The notes under the pieces are model-generated. The model had not been told where the DNA came from and searched no databases. It was given only the letters and a program-made list of their open reading frames with translations. A program made the position numbers and the translations under genes. A DNA stretch of 64,000 nucleotides from Paraburkholderia bannensis NBRC 103871. Lineage in GTDB: Bacteria > Pseudomonadota > Gammaproteobacteria > Burkholderiales > Burkholderiaceae. The stretch lies in contig NZ_BAYA01000007.1 in assembly GCF_000685015.1 (NCBI RefSeq), forward strand, positions 124,001 through 188,000, given 5' to 3'. Shown one piece after another: positions 52,082 through 60,733 of the stretch; the stretch's first letter is position 1; every line of letters begins with the position of its first letter.

Positions 52082-53487
52082 GATTCGCCCAGACTCCGCT
52101 CGATGCGCGCCGCCCGTTCAACGCGGCCGATATCCCCAGTTTTCTCGGCGATCCGCGCTGGGAGGCGATCTGCGACCTGATCCCTGAAGGCGTGACCGTC
52201 GTGGATGCAGGCGGCGTCGTCACCTATATGAATACGTCTGCGGAAAGCCTCAACGAATTGCGCAAGACCGAATGGATCGGGCGCACGTTCGAGGATTTCG
52301 TCGAGGAATCGTGTCTGCGTTGCGAGGCCCTGCGCAGTGCGTGGCGCGGCGCGCAACGGCTGCCCGATACTGCCGTGCGCGCGGGCGAACGCATGGTGTC
52401 GATTTCCGCGCGGCCGCTGCGCGATAGCCAGGGATTGCCGTGCGGTTATCTGTTTTTCCAGCGCAAGCTCAGTTCGCCGTCGGCTGCGCAAAGCGCGCCT
52501 GCGCGCGATGCTGGGGAACGCCCGCTCTTTGCCGCATCGGCGCTCTGGGACGAGGCGTACCGCATCGGCCTGCGCGCCATCGACATGAATAGCCGCGTGC
52601 TCCTGCTGGGGGAATCAGGCGTTGGCAAAACCGAACTTGCGCGTCAGTTGCATACGAATTCGACGCGCCGGCATGGCCATTTCATTCACGTCAGTTGCGC
52701 GGGCATTCCCGAATCGCTATTTGAGTCGGAAATGTTCGGCTACGACCGTGGCTCGTTTACAGGCGCGCTCAGCAAGGGCAAGGCGGGCCTGATCGAAGCA
52801 GCCGACGGCGGCACGCTGTTTCTCGACGAAATCGGCGAAATGCCGCTTGCCTTGCAGGCCAAGTTGCTGGTCGTGCTCGAATCGGGACGCGTACACCGGC
52901 TCGGTTCGACGCAACCGAAGACCGTCGATATTCGCGTGATTGCCGCCACCAATCGCGATCTCGAACAACTGGTCGCCGAAGGCAAGTTTCGCAGCGATCT
53001 CTACTATCGCCTGAGCGTCATCACACTTTCGCTGCCACCGCTGCGGGAGCAGAAGATGTTGATTGGGCCGCTGCTCGATTATTTCGTGGCATTGGCAGGC
53101 GAGCGCCGCGGCAAGCCGTTCGCGCTCGCGGCGGAATGCCGGCCGCTGCTCGAAGCCCATGGCTTTCCCGGCAATGTGCGCGAGTTGCAGAACCTGGTCG
53201 AATATCTGGCCGTCGTTTGCGATGAAGTCGCGCAGATCAAGCATTTACCGCGTCAAGTAGGACTTGCGCGCGCACCGTTGAATGACGCGGCGGCACAAGC
53301 CAATGCGAGCCCCGCGCATCCAGTGAGTCTGGAAGGCGCAAGCCTTAAAAGCCTCGTGCGCGAATTCGAAAGCGGCCTGATCGCGGACGCCATCACGCGT
53401 TACGGCAGCAAGCGTAAAGCCGCCGAAATGCTGCAAACCGATATCGCCACCATCGTGCGCAAAAGCAAACTCGCTAACGCAGCCTGA
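52078..53487 (+). CDS. Sigma-54-dependent transcriptional activator with N-terminal PAS domain
   Basis: A 469-residue enhancer-binding protein. Residues about 25-140 are a PAS domain ([23 protein letters not shown]). The AAA+ domain (about 155-385) has Walker [14 protein letters not shown], the sigma-54 loop GSFTGA (a variant of GAFTGA) and Walker [14 protein letters not shown], then the arginine-containing [11 protein letters not shown]. The last 45 residues form a Fis-like helix-turn-helix ([20 protein letters not shown]). It starts with GTG inside the end of the PAS protein gene. The divergent demethylase operon and the downstream permease both have sigma-54 promoter sequences and are the likely targets. 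Confidence 0.92.
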   Translation: MRFAQTPLDARRPFNAADIPSFLGDPRWEAICDLIPEGVTVVDAGGVVTYMNTSAESLNELRKTEWIGRTFEDFVEESCLRCEALRSAWRGAQRLPDTAVRAGERMVSISARPLRDSQGLPCGYLFFQRKLSSPSAAQSAPARDAGERPLFAASALWDEAYRIGLRAIDMNSRVLLLGESGVGKTELARQLHTNSTRRHGHFIHVSCAGIPESLFESEMFGYDRGSFTGALSKGKAGLIEAADGGTLFLDEIGEMPLALQAKLLVVLESGRVHRLGSTQPKTVDIRVIAATNRDLEQLVAEGKFRSDLYYRLSVITLSLPPLREQKMLIGPLLDYFVALAGERRGKPFALAAECRPLLEAHGFPGNVRELQNLVEYLAVVCDEVAQIKHLPRQVGLARAPLNDAAAQANASPAHPVSLEGASLKSLVREFESGLIADAITRYGSKRKAAEMLQTDIATIVRKSKLANAA

Positions 53488-53516
53488 ATTCAGCCGCCCT
53501 GATTCAGCAGACGAAT

Positions 53517-53553
53517 ATCGTGCGGGCGCTGCATAAACTCATCACCGCACGAT
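53517..53553. promoter_or_regulatory. Inverted repeat behind the activator gene
   Basis: ATCGTGCGG (53517-53525) and CCGCACGAT (53545-53553) form a perfect 9-bp inverted repeat 19 bases apart. It includes the GGCGCTGCA half-site shared with the palindrome at 50865. It could be a terminator of the regulator genes or an activator site for the permease promoter about 100 bases downstream. Confidence 0.45.
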
Positions 53554-53650
53554 CAAACGCTGCCGACGCGCAGCACCCTTGCGCCCGCAACCAATCGCCG
53601 CGTCATATTGCACAAGGCTTTGCGGACTTTTATCCGCGTCATACGCGCGT

Positions 53651-53666
53651 TGGTATGAAACCTGCA
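53651..53666 (+). promoter_or_regulatory. Sigma-54 (-24/-12) promoter of the permease gene
   Basis: TGGTATG-AAAC-CTGCA keeps the GG-N10-GC core and matches 9 of 12 fixed positions of the sigma-54 consensus. Transcription would start near 53677, leaving a leader of about 95 bases before the permease ATG at 53771. Confidence 0.7.
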
Positions 53667-53770
53667 TTACACGTCCTCGCGACCCGGAGCGCTCCGGCGC
53701 ATCGAGTGATAAAGAGCCGCGCCCTGCCGCTTTGCGCCAGGCGCGCGACGAAATGACATGAGGACAGACA

Positions 53771-55321
53771 ATGAACCATCCACATCCCGCTCCCCACGAG
53801 GATGACGACCTCGCGCAGTTAAAGGCGCTCGGCTACACGTCGAATTTCGACCGGTCGATGAGCATTTGGGAGAATTTCTCGCTCGGCTTTACGTATCTCT
53901 CGCCGGTGGTGGGCGTCTATACGGTGTTTCAGTTCGCGTTTTCCGCGGGCGGGCCGCCAATGTTCTGGACATATCTGCTGGTCGGCCTTGGGCAGTTGCT
54001 GGTGGCGCTCGTTTTCGGCGAAATCGTTTCGCAGTTCCCGATCGCGGGCGGCCTTTATCCGTGGGCGCGCCGCCTCGTCGGCAAGCGCTGGGCGTGGATG
54101 GCCGGATGGGTCTATCTGTGGGCGCTCTTTTCGACCGTCGCGGCCGTCGCCGTGGGCGGCGCGCCGTATCTCGTGCAGTTGCTGGGACTGCCGACCAATC
54201 ACACGCTGGAGATCCTCGTGGCCGTCGCGATGATTGCGGTCACAACGATCCTCAACCTGAGCGGCACGCGCCTGCTTGCGCGTGTGGCGATGTTCGGCTT
54301 CATCTGCGAACTGATTGGTGCGGTGGCCGTGGGTGCGTATCTGCTGTTCTTCGCGCGCCTGCACAATCTGAGCTTCCTGTTCGACACGATGCACCTGGGT
54401 AACGGCACGAGCTATCTGCCGGCTTTCCTCGCTTCCAGCGTGGCGGCGATGTTCGCGTACTACGGCTTCGAAGCTTGCGGCGACGTCGCGGAAGAAACGC
54501 CCGATCCGGGCCGCGCGATTCCCAAGGCCATGCGCATGACCATCTACATCGGCGGTGCGGCGGCGATGCTGGTGTGCCTCGCGCTCGTACTCGCGCTGCC
54601 CGATCCGCAAGCGGCAATCAGCGGCAAGGACGCCGATCCGGTCGCCAGCACGCTGCGTCATGCACTGGGCGAAGGGGGCTTTCGCGCGGTGATCGCGGTG
54701 GTGCTGGTGTCGTTCTTCTCGTGCCTGTTGAGCCTGCAGGCCGCGACGAGCCGCCTGATCTTCGCGTATAGCCGCGACGAGATGATCTTCGCTTCGCGCC
54801 ATCTCGCCGTGCTTTCGCCGAAGACGCATGTGCCCACGCGCGCGCTGTTCGTCGCGGGCGTCATCCCGGCGCTCGTCGCCCTGCTCGGCATCTTCCTCGA
54901 CGATGCGGTGAAGACCATCATCGTGTTCGGCTCGGCGGGCATCTATATCGCGTTCCAGTCGATCGTGCTCGCAGCGCTGATTGCACGCGCACGCGGCTGG
55001 AAGCCTGCGGGCAAGTTCCGCCTGGGCGCGTGGGCGTGGCCCGTGAATCTGGCGGCCTTCGCGTACGGCGTTTCCGCGATCGTCAATATGATGTGGCCGC
55101 GTTCGCCCGACGACCCCTGGTACCTCAACTACGGCATGATCTTCACGACGGCTCTCGTGCTCGCCGCAGGCCTGGCGTACATGATCATCGGTCGTCCTTA
55201 TGAGCGCGGCACGGCTGCCGCCGGCGATGCACACTTGTTGCACCTGAAGAACCCGCGCGCGCACGCCGCGCTCGATCAGGAAGACGCGCAGCGCGCCACG
55301 CGCTCGCAGTTGCAGAACTGA
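53771..55321 (+). CDS. APC-family amino acid/amine permease
   Basis: A 516-residue transporter with about twelve hydrophobic helices. The consensus amphipathic region of the APC superfamily is seen in FGEIVSQFPIAGGLYPWARRLVG near residue 90, and AYYGFEACGDVAEETPDPGRAIPKAM near residue 235. It belongs to the eukaryotic-type amino acid/choline permease branch in style. With the adjacent N-demethylase operon and a sigma-54 promoter it is probably the importer of the amine substrate. AGGACAG lies before the ATG. Confidence 0.9.
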   Translation: MNHPHPAPHEDDDLAQLKALGYTSNFDRSMSIWENFSLGFTYLSPVVGVYTVFQFAFSAGGPPMFWTYLLVGLGQLLVALVFGEIVSQFPIAGGLYPWARRLVGKRWAWMAGWVYLWALFSTVAAVAVGGAPYLVQLLGLPTNHTLEILVAVAMIAVTTILNLSGTRLLARVAMFGFICELIGAVAVGAYLLFFARLHNLSFLFDTMHLGNGTSYLPAFLASSVAAMFAYYGFEACGDVAEETPDPGRAIPKAMRMTIYIGGAAAMLVCLALVLALPDPQAAISGKDADPVASTLRHALGEGGFRAVIAVVLVSFFSCLLSLQAATSRLIFAYSRDEMIFASRHLAVLSPKTHVPTRALFVAGVIPALVALLGIFLDDAVKTIIVFGSAGIYIAFQSIVLAALIARARGWKPAGKFRLGAWAWPVNLAAFAYGVSAIVNMMWPRSPDDPWYLNYGMIFTTALVLAAGLAYMIIGRPYERGTAAAGDAHLLHLKNPRAHAALDQEDAQRATRSQLQN

Positions 55322-55324
55322 CAG

Positions 55325-55372
55325 GGGCGACGCTTCGCCCGAGCGGCGCGGCCATAACGACAGCCGCGCCGC
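55325..55372 (+). terminator. Tandem hairpins after the permease gene
   Basis: GGGCGA-CGCT-TCGCCC (55325-55340) is followed by GCGGCGCGGC (55343-55352) with its complement at 55363-55372. No T run follows, so they may be weak terminators or stability elements. Confidence 0.5.
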
Positions 55373-55397
55373 CCTTCCCCATTCGACAGGAAACGCC

Positions 55398-55490
55398 ATG
55401 CGACGACTTCAAGCCGCGCTGCGCGCGTGCGTCCACGGCTGCGTATTCGCCTGGACTGTTTACGGCAACGGCGTGCTCTGCCGTTCCTGA
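55398..55490 (+). CDS. Possible 30-residue leader peptide
   Basis: An ATG at 55398 with AGGAAA 5 bases upstream opens a 30-codon frame (three Cys, no charged residue after Arg9 until the end) that stops 32 bases before the porin gene. It may be a small membrane peptide or a translated leader. Without comparative data it could be a chance frame. Confidence 0.25.
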   Translation: MRRLQAALRACVHGCVFAWTVYGNGVLCRS

Positions 55491-55522
55491 GCCCGCGCGC
55501 TCGACTCACTACAACACCCATC

Positions 55523-56665
55523 ATGCAACGCAAACACTTTCTTGCCGCCACGGCATTCATGTGCGTATGCACAGTCTCATTGGCGCAAAGCAGCGTCACG
55601 CTCTACGGCGTGCTGGACGACGGCATCAACTACACCTCCAACTCGGGCGGCCATGCCGCGTGGCAAATGGCCAGCGGCGATCTCGCCGTGAGCCGTTGGG
55701 GCCTGAAAGGCAGCGAGGATCTGGGCGCAGGCCTGCATGCCGTGTTCGATCTCGACAGCGGCTTCAATCTGCCCGCGGGCCAGGCGGGCTACAACGGCCG
55801 CCTGTTCGGCTATCAGGCCTACGTGGGCCTGCAATCGGATCAGTACGGCACGCTGACTTTTGGCCGGCAATTCGATTCGATCGCCGATACGGTCGCGCTG
55901 CTCACCGCCAATGGCAACTGGGCAGGCTTCCTGTTCTCGCACCCGCTCGATAACGACAACACCGACGCCACGTATCACGCCAGCAACGCGGTCAAGTTCA
56001 CAAGTGCAGCATATGGCGGGCTGACGGCCACGGCGCTCTATGGATTCAGCAACCAGGCCGGCGATTTCGCGCAGAACCGCATCTTTAGCGCGGGCCTGAA
56101 TTACACGTGGCAAACGCTTACCGTCTCCGCCGCGTACGCCGATCTTGGCGCGCCCGGCAGCAACGCTTCGGGCGCAATCGCCGCCGACGACATCGGCTTT
56201 TCCGCCGCGAACCAGAAAACGTGGGGCGTGGGCGCGAGTTATGGCATCGGCCATGCAACCGTAGCGGCCGTCTACACGCATGCGAACGTCGAAGAACCCC
56301 GCGAGTCGATCTACACCGGCGATCTCGGCCTGGCTGCCGGTGCCGGACTGCGCTTCGACAACATCGAACTGAATGCGCGTTACAACGTGACGCCCGCCTT
56401 CATACTCGGCGGCATGTACACGTATACACGCGCCACGCTCGCGCAGAACGGCAACCAGGCGTCGCTGCACTGGAACCAGTTCGGGCTGATGGCACAGTAC
56501 GCGTTGTCGGTGCGCACCTCGCTTTACGCGCAGACGGTCTATCAAAAGGTATCGGGCGGCAATACCGGCAGCGCACTCGATTTCGCCTATATTCCGGGCT
56601 CGGCGGGACTGGCGTCCGGTTCCAGTCAGGTCGTCGCGCGCGTGGGCATTAACCACGCCTTCTAG
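55523..56665 (+). CDS. Gram-negative general porin
   Basis: A 380-residue outer-membrane porin of the betaproteobacterial trimeric type. After a signal peptide (cleavage at SLAQSS) comes SSVTLYGVLDDGINY, the usual first strand, then WGLKGSEDLGAGLHAVFDLDSGF and the L3-like GRQFDSIADTVALL, ending in ARVGINHAF with a terminal Phe for barrel assembly. ATG 55523 begins the signal peptide but has no clear ribosome binding site. A weak GG-N10-GC element at 55452-55467 raises the possibility that it belongs to the same sigma-54 regulon. Confidence 0.92.
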   Translation: MQRKHFLAATAFMCVCTVSLAQSSVTLYGVLDDGINYTSNSGGHAAWQMASGDLAVSRWGLKGSEDLGAGLHAVFDLDSGFNLPAGQAGYNGRLFGYQAYVGLQSDQYGTLTFGRQFDSIADTVALLTANGNWAGFLFSHPLDNDNTDATYHASNAVKFTSAAYGGLTATALYGFSNQAGDFAQNRIFSAGLNYTWQTLTVSAAYADLGAPGSNASGAIAADDIGFSAANQKTWGVGASYGIGHATVAAVYTHANVEEPRESIYTGDLGLAAGAGLRFDNIELNARYNVTPAFILGGMYTYTRATLAQNGNQASLHWNQFGLMAQYALSVRTSLYAQTVYQKVSGGNTGSALDFAYIPGSAGLASGSSQVVARVGINHAF

Positions 56666-56785
56666 TCGACCCAGGCGGCACGCTCCGATGCGAGTGTCAC
56701 GGAGTTTCGGCTACACTCCCCGGCAGCAAGGCAAGCCCGCGCGCTACGGCGCGCGGTTCTCACCTCACTCGTCCTTCCTGCGCCG

Positions 56786-57586
56786 ATGTCTCGAATCCGT
56801 CACGCTGCCGCCGCCCCTTCGTCCCGCCGCCGTCTTGCGTCGCTTGGCGCCGCCCTGGGCGCATCGCTGATCGCTGCGCTCGCCGCCACCGGCTGCGTGC
56901 GGCTCTCGGCGTTCGATTCAAACGGTCTCTGGGAAGTCGTCGGCGGACAGTGCGTGCCGAATGCTCGCGACAAAGGCCAGCCGGGGCCGTGCACCAAGGT
57001 CGATTTCGACAAACGCTACGCGGTGCTCAAGGACATCAACGGCCGCGCGCAATATCTGCTGATCCCGACCGACCGCGTGTCCGGCATCGAAAGCCCGGAC
57101 ATCCTCTACGCCGGCTCGCCCGAATACTGGGCCGGGGCATGGGCCGCGGGACGCTACGTGGACGACAAGCTCAAGACGACGCTCGCCCCCACGCAACTCG
57201 GACTCGAAATCAACTCGTCACAGCAGCGTTCGCAGAACCAGTTGCACATCCACGTCGATTGCATGCGCAACGATATCGTCGATGCGCTTGCGCCTTATCG
57301 GCACGATGCGCCAGGTTCGTGGCGCTGGGCCACGCTCGATGGCAAGCGCTATCGCGTCACGCGCGTGACGGGCCTGACCGACAGCAACAATCCCTTCCGT
57401 GTGGTCGAACGCGGTCTCGACCCGCAACAGTCGATGGCGAAGCAGACGATCCTCGTCACCGGCGCGGGCACAGATACCGCGCGCGACGGCTGGCTCGTCG
57501 TCAACAGCGCCCAGGATATCGACGGCGGCACAGGCACGGCCGAAGGCCTGCTCGATCACGCCTGCGCACTCGCGAAAGCACCGTAA
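56786..57586 (+). CDS. cdh: CDP-diacylglycerol diphosphatase
   Basis: A 266-residue envelope protein with an N-terminal hydrophobic segment ending in ATGC, then the Cdh pattern LWEVVGGQCVPN, and the HIT-like catalytic segment QNQLHIHVDCMR near residue 154. Cdh hydrolyses CDP-diacylglycerol to phosphatidate and CMP. Length is close to the 251 residues of E. coli Cdh. A TACACT -10-like box at 56712 lies upstream. It is monocistronic and convergent with the MarR gene. Confidence 0.9.
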   Translation: MSRIRHAAAAPSSRRRLASLGAALGASLIAALAATGCVRLSAFDSNGLWEVVGGQCVPNARDKGQPGPCTKVDFDKRYAVLKDINGRAQYLLIPTDRVSGIESPDILYAGSPEYWAGAWAAGRYVDDKLKTTLAPTQLGLEINSSQQRSQNQLHIHVDCMRNDIVDALAPYRHDAPGSWRWATLDGKRYRVTRVTGLTDSNNPFRVVERGLDPQQSMAKQTILVTGAGTDTARDGWLVVNSAQDIDGGTGTAEGLLDHACALAKAP

Positions 57587-57599
57587 CGCGCAGCCTGGT

Positions 57600-58112
57600 T
57601 CAGGCGCCGTCCTCGCGGGCAAGCGCCACCAGCCAGCGGCGAATCACCTGCTCCTCGTTGGCGCTGAACCCTTCGAGCATCTGCGCCTCAAGCTTCTTTA
57701 CGCGCGCGCGGCACTGCTTGAGCAGCGCCTGCCCCGCCTGCGTGACCTCGATCTGCTGGATGCGCCCGTGCACGGGATGCGGCGTGCGCTCGATCAGCGC
57801 ATTGCGCGCGAGGTTCGCGACGATCACGCTGACGGTCTGCGGCGTGAGCGCCGCGAGCCGCGCGAGATCCGCGCCCGACACGCCGGGATACGCCACGAGC
57901 ATCGTCAACACAACAAACTGCGGCGGCGTCACGCCCAGATCGTCGAGCGCGCGCTCCATGCGCAGGCGCTGCGCCGCTCCCGCCTGGCGCAGCAGATAGC
58001 CGATATAACCCGTCTCGCCACGCTTGCCTTCGCCTGGCGCGGGAATCTCCGGCGTGCTGACGCGGTCGCCTTGCGTCCCGATCTTTTGTATACGCTTCGT
58101 CATATTGCGCAT
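57600..58112 (-). CDS. MarR-family transcriptional regulator
   Basis: A 170-residue winged-helix regulator: GVTPPQFVVLTMLVAYPGVSG, then DLARLAALTPQTVSVIVANLAR as recognition part and RTPHPVHGRIQQIEVT as wing. The first 35 residues are a basic/Pro-rich extension. Start codons at 58112 and 58103 are both possible without ribosome binding site. It is divergent from the AhpD-like gene and likely represses it through the repeats at 58114-58150. Confidence 0.88.
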   Translation of the reverse strand: MRNMTKRIQKIGTQGDRVSTPEIPAPGEGKRGETGYIGYLLRQAGAAQRLRMERALDDLGVTPPQFVVLTMLVAYPGVSGADLARLAALTPQTVSVIVANLARNALIERTPHPVHGRIQQIEVTQAGQALLKQCRARVKKLEAQMLEGFSANEEQVIRRWLVALAREDGA

Positions 58113-58113
58113 G

Positions 58114-58150
58114 ATATCAGTGTTCGAATATTATGTTCGTGCTCTGATAT
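58114..58150. promoter_or_regulatory. Candidate MarR operator
   Basis: ATATCAG (58114-58120) and CTGATAT (58144-58150) are inverted, with two TGTTCG copies between them, in an AT-rich divergent promoter region. The symmetry fits a MarR dimer or dimer pair. Confidence 0.55.
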
Positions 58151-58178
58151 TATCTCCCAACCGGCACGAGGTCTAGTC

Positions 58179-58637
58179 ATGTCGCACCGCATTTCCTACG
58201 AAACGTTTTCGCACGACGCACCGCAAGTGGTTGCGGGACTCGTAACGATGAGCAAGGCCGTGGACGCATCGGGCCTTGAAAAATCACTGACCGAATTGCT
58301 GAAAATTCGCGCTTCGCAGATCAACGGCTGCGCGTTCTGTATTCAATACCACCTGAATATCGCGCGCGGCCTGCCCATTGCGCAGGAGAAACTCGACCTG
58401 GTCGTGGCATGGCACGAGGCGCGTTCGTTCTTCAGCGAACGCGAACAGACCGCGCTGGCCTATACAGAAGCGCTCACGGAAAAGTTGCACGAAGGGGTGA
58501 GCGAAGCGCTCTACCGGAAAGTCGCCGAGCAGTTTCCCGGCGAGCAGATGGCGTATCTGACTACGGCCATCGCCAATATCAACGCATGGAATCGTATTGG
58601 CGTAGCGTTGCAGTTTGCGCCGCCAGTCAAGGCCTGA
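58179..58637 (+). CDS. Carboxymuconolactone decarboxylase/AhpD-like protein
   Basis: A 152-residue helical protein with the peroxidase-type motif E-x11-C-x2-C-x3-H in ELLKIRASQINGCAFCIQYH. Such proteins act as alkylhydroperoxidases or thiol-disulfide partners. Together with the divergent MarR regulator it forms a typical oxidative-stress pair. It has GAGG upstream of ATG 58179. Confidence 0.9.
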   Translation: MSHRISYETFSHDAPQVVAGLVTMSKAVDASGLEKSLTELLKIRASQINGCAFCIQYHLNIARGLPIAQEKLDLVVAWHEARSFFSEREQTALAYTEALTEKLHEGVSEALYRKVAEQFPGEQMAYLTTAIANINAWNRIGVALQFAPPVKA

Positions 58638-58652
58638 AAACGCAATCGATCG

Positions 58653-58680
58653 GGGCCTGTCGCGTTGCGCGAACAGGCCC
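58653..58680. terminator. Hairpin between AhpD-like gene and liuD
   Basis: GGGCCTGT (58653-58660) pairs with ACAGGCCC (58673-58680), with an inner CGCG stem. It lies between convergent genes; T runs are absent. Confidence 0.55.
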
Positions 58681-58691
58681 GCGTCAGGTTC

Positions 58692-60701
58692 TTAACCGGC
58701 TTCCAGCATCAACAACTGCGCGCCATCGGCCACCTGGTCGCCCACGCCGTAGAGCACTTCGGTGACTTTACCGGCAGCGGGCGCGCCGATGGTGTGTTCC
58801 ATCTTCATCGCCTCCATGACGATGAGCGGCGTGCCCTTTTCCACGACTGCGCCTGGTTCGACGAGTACGGCGATCACCTTGCCCGGCATCGGCGCAGTGA
58901 GACGGCCCTCGCCGTGTTCTGCGTCCGCTGCGTGTGCGAGCAGGTTTTGCCATTCGAAAGCCATTGCCGTGCCAAGGCAGAACACATGGAACACGTCGCC
59001 ATCGATAAACACACGGCCCGTGACGCGCGTATTGCCAATCGTCGCGCCATATTCCGGCGCCTGCGCGGCACGCCACCACGTGTAGCTTTCTTCGCGACCC
59101 GAGCTATCGAGCGTCTGTGCGCCGCCATCGTGCGAGAACGCCACCGGCAATGCCGCTTCGGTTTCAACATCGCGCCACGCAAACGTCTGCTTGAAGCCGC
59201 TATTCAAGCGCCAATGGCCTAACGCCTGCCACGGCGAAGCGCTTTGCGTTGCGCCCCCTTCACGGTCGATCAGCGCTGCGCAAGCCAGCGCAAGCGCCTC
59301 GCGCAACGGCTTTTCACGCGCGCCAAACAACGCATCGTGATGACGCTCGATGAGTCCCGTGTCGAGATCGGCGGCAGCAAACGGCTCGCACGTCACCAGT
59401 CGATGCAGGAACTCCACGTTCGTATGCGGCCCGACGATCTCGCACTCTTCGAGCGCGCGGCGCATGCGCGCGAGCGCATCGTCACGCGTCGCGCCATGCA
59501 CGATGAGCTTGGCGATCATCGGATCGTAGAACGGCGTGATGGTGTCGCCTTCGCGCACGCCGCTGTCGATGCGCACACTCGCGCGCTGCCCCGCATCGCC
59601 GAGCCGGAATTCCACGCCATCCGGCATGCGCAGATGCTTGAGCGTACCTGTCGAGGGCAGGAAGCCGCGCGCCGGATTCTCCGCATAAATACGGGCTTCG
59701 AGCGCGTGCCCCGTCACCGTCAGTTGCGATTGTTCGAGCGGCAGCGGCTCGCCCGCCGCCACGCGCAACTGCCATTCGACGAGGTCGAGGCCCGTGACCA
59801 TTTCCGTCACCGGATGCTCGACTTGCAGGCGCGTGTTCATCTCCATGAAGTAGAAGTCCGCGCCGGTCATGATGAATTCGACCGTGCCCGCGCCCACGTA
59901 CTGCACGGCGCGCGCGGCGGCCACGGCCGCCTCGCCCATCGCGCGCCGCACGTCGTCGCTCAGGCCAGGTGCGGGCGCTTCTTCCAGCACTTTCTGGTGG
60001 CGGCGCTGCACCGAGCAGTCGCGATCGAACAGGTACACCGCGCCGCCCAGTTTGTCGGCGAACACCTGCACTTCCACGTGACGCGGACGCATGAGGTACT
60101 TCTCGATCAGCACCCGGTCGTTGCCGAAGCTGCTCGCGGCCTCGCGCTTGCACGAAGCCAGCGCCGCCGCGAAGTCCTCGCTGCACTCGACCACGCGCAT
60201 GCCTTTGCCGCCACCGCCAGCGCTCGCCTTGAGCAGCACCGGGTAGCCCATCGCATCGGCTTCGCGCTGCAGCAGCGCCGCGTCCTGGTCGTCGCCGTGG
60301 TAGCCCGGCACGAGCGGCACTGCCGCCGCGTGCATCAGCGCCTTGGCGGCGGCCTTCGATCCCATCGCGGCAATCGCCTCGACGGGCGGCCCGATAAAGA
60401 CAATGCCGGCTTCTTCGCAGGCCCGGCCAAAATCTTCGTTTTCCGAAAGAAATCCATAACCCGGATGAATCGCTTCAGCGCCCGTTGCCTTTGCGGCGGC
60501 AATGATGCGCTCGATGCGCAGATAGCTTTGCTGGGCGCTCGCTTCGCCGATATGCACGGCCTCATCGCAGGCAGCGACATGTTTCGCATTAGCGTCGGCG
60601 TCCGAATAGACGGCCACGCTCTTGACGCCGAGCCGTCGGCAGGTCGCCGCGACCCGGCAGGCAATCTCGCCCCGGTTGGCAATCAGAATCTTGTTGAACA
60701 T
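58692..60701 (-). CDS. liuD: Methylcrotonyl-CoA carboxylase alpha (biotin) subunit
   Basis: A 669-residue biotin-dependent carboxylase subunit. It starts MFNKILIANRGEIACRVAAT, has the ATP-grasp biotin carboxylase domain to about residue 450 (ASAGGGGKGMRVV, EMNTRLQVEHPVTEM) and ends with the biotinyl domain bearing VMEAMKMEHT, where the Lys is biotinylated. With the beta subunit it carboxylates 3-methylcrotonyl-CoA in leucine breakdown. Gene order liuA-B-C-D supports this over propionyl- or acetyl-CoA carboxylase. It is the last gene in the window's part of the operon. Confidence 0.93.
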   Translation of the reverse strand: MFNKILIANRGEIACRVAATCRRLGVKSVAVYSDADANAKHVAACDEAVHIGEASAQQSYLRIERIIAAAKATGAEAIHPGYGFLSENEDFGRACEEAGIVFIGPPVEAIAAMGSKAAAKALMHAAAVPLVPGYHGDDQDAALLQREADAMGYPVLLKASAGGGGKGMRVVECSEDFAAALASCKREAASSFGNDRVLIEKYLMRPRHVEVQVFADKLGGAVYLFDRDCSVQRRHQKVLEEAPAPGLSDDVRRAMGEAAVAAARAVQYVGAGTVEFIMTGADFYFMEMNTRLQVEHPVTEMVTGLDLVEWQLRVAAGEPLPLEQSQLTVTGHALEARIYAENPARGFLPSTGTLKHLRMPDGVEFRLGDAGQRASVRIDSGVREGDTITPFYDPMIAKLIVHGATRDDALARMRRALEECEIVGPHTNVEFLHRLVTCEPFAAADLDTGLIERHHDALFGAREKPLREALALACAALIDREGGATQSASPWQALGHWRLNSGFKQTFAWRDVETEAALPVAFSHDGGAQTLDSSGREESYTWWRAAQAPEYGATIGNTRVTGRVFIDGDVFHVFCLGTAMAFEWQNLLAHAADAEHGEGRLTAPMPGKVIAVLVEPGAVVEKGTPLIVMEAMKMEHTIGAPAAGKVTEVLYGVGDQVADGAQLLMLEAG

Positions 60702-60733
60702 AAAGAGTCTCGCTAAGAGGTCTGGGGCGGATC

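Noticed and set aside
55452..55467. TGGACTG-TTTA-CGGCA as a sigma-54 promoter for the porin
   Set aside because: Only the GG-N10-GC core matches well; such cores are frequent by chance in GC-rich DNA. Mentioned in the porin entry but not listed as a site.
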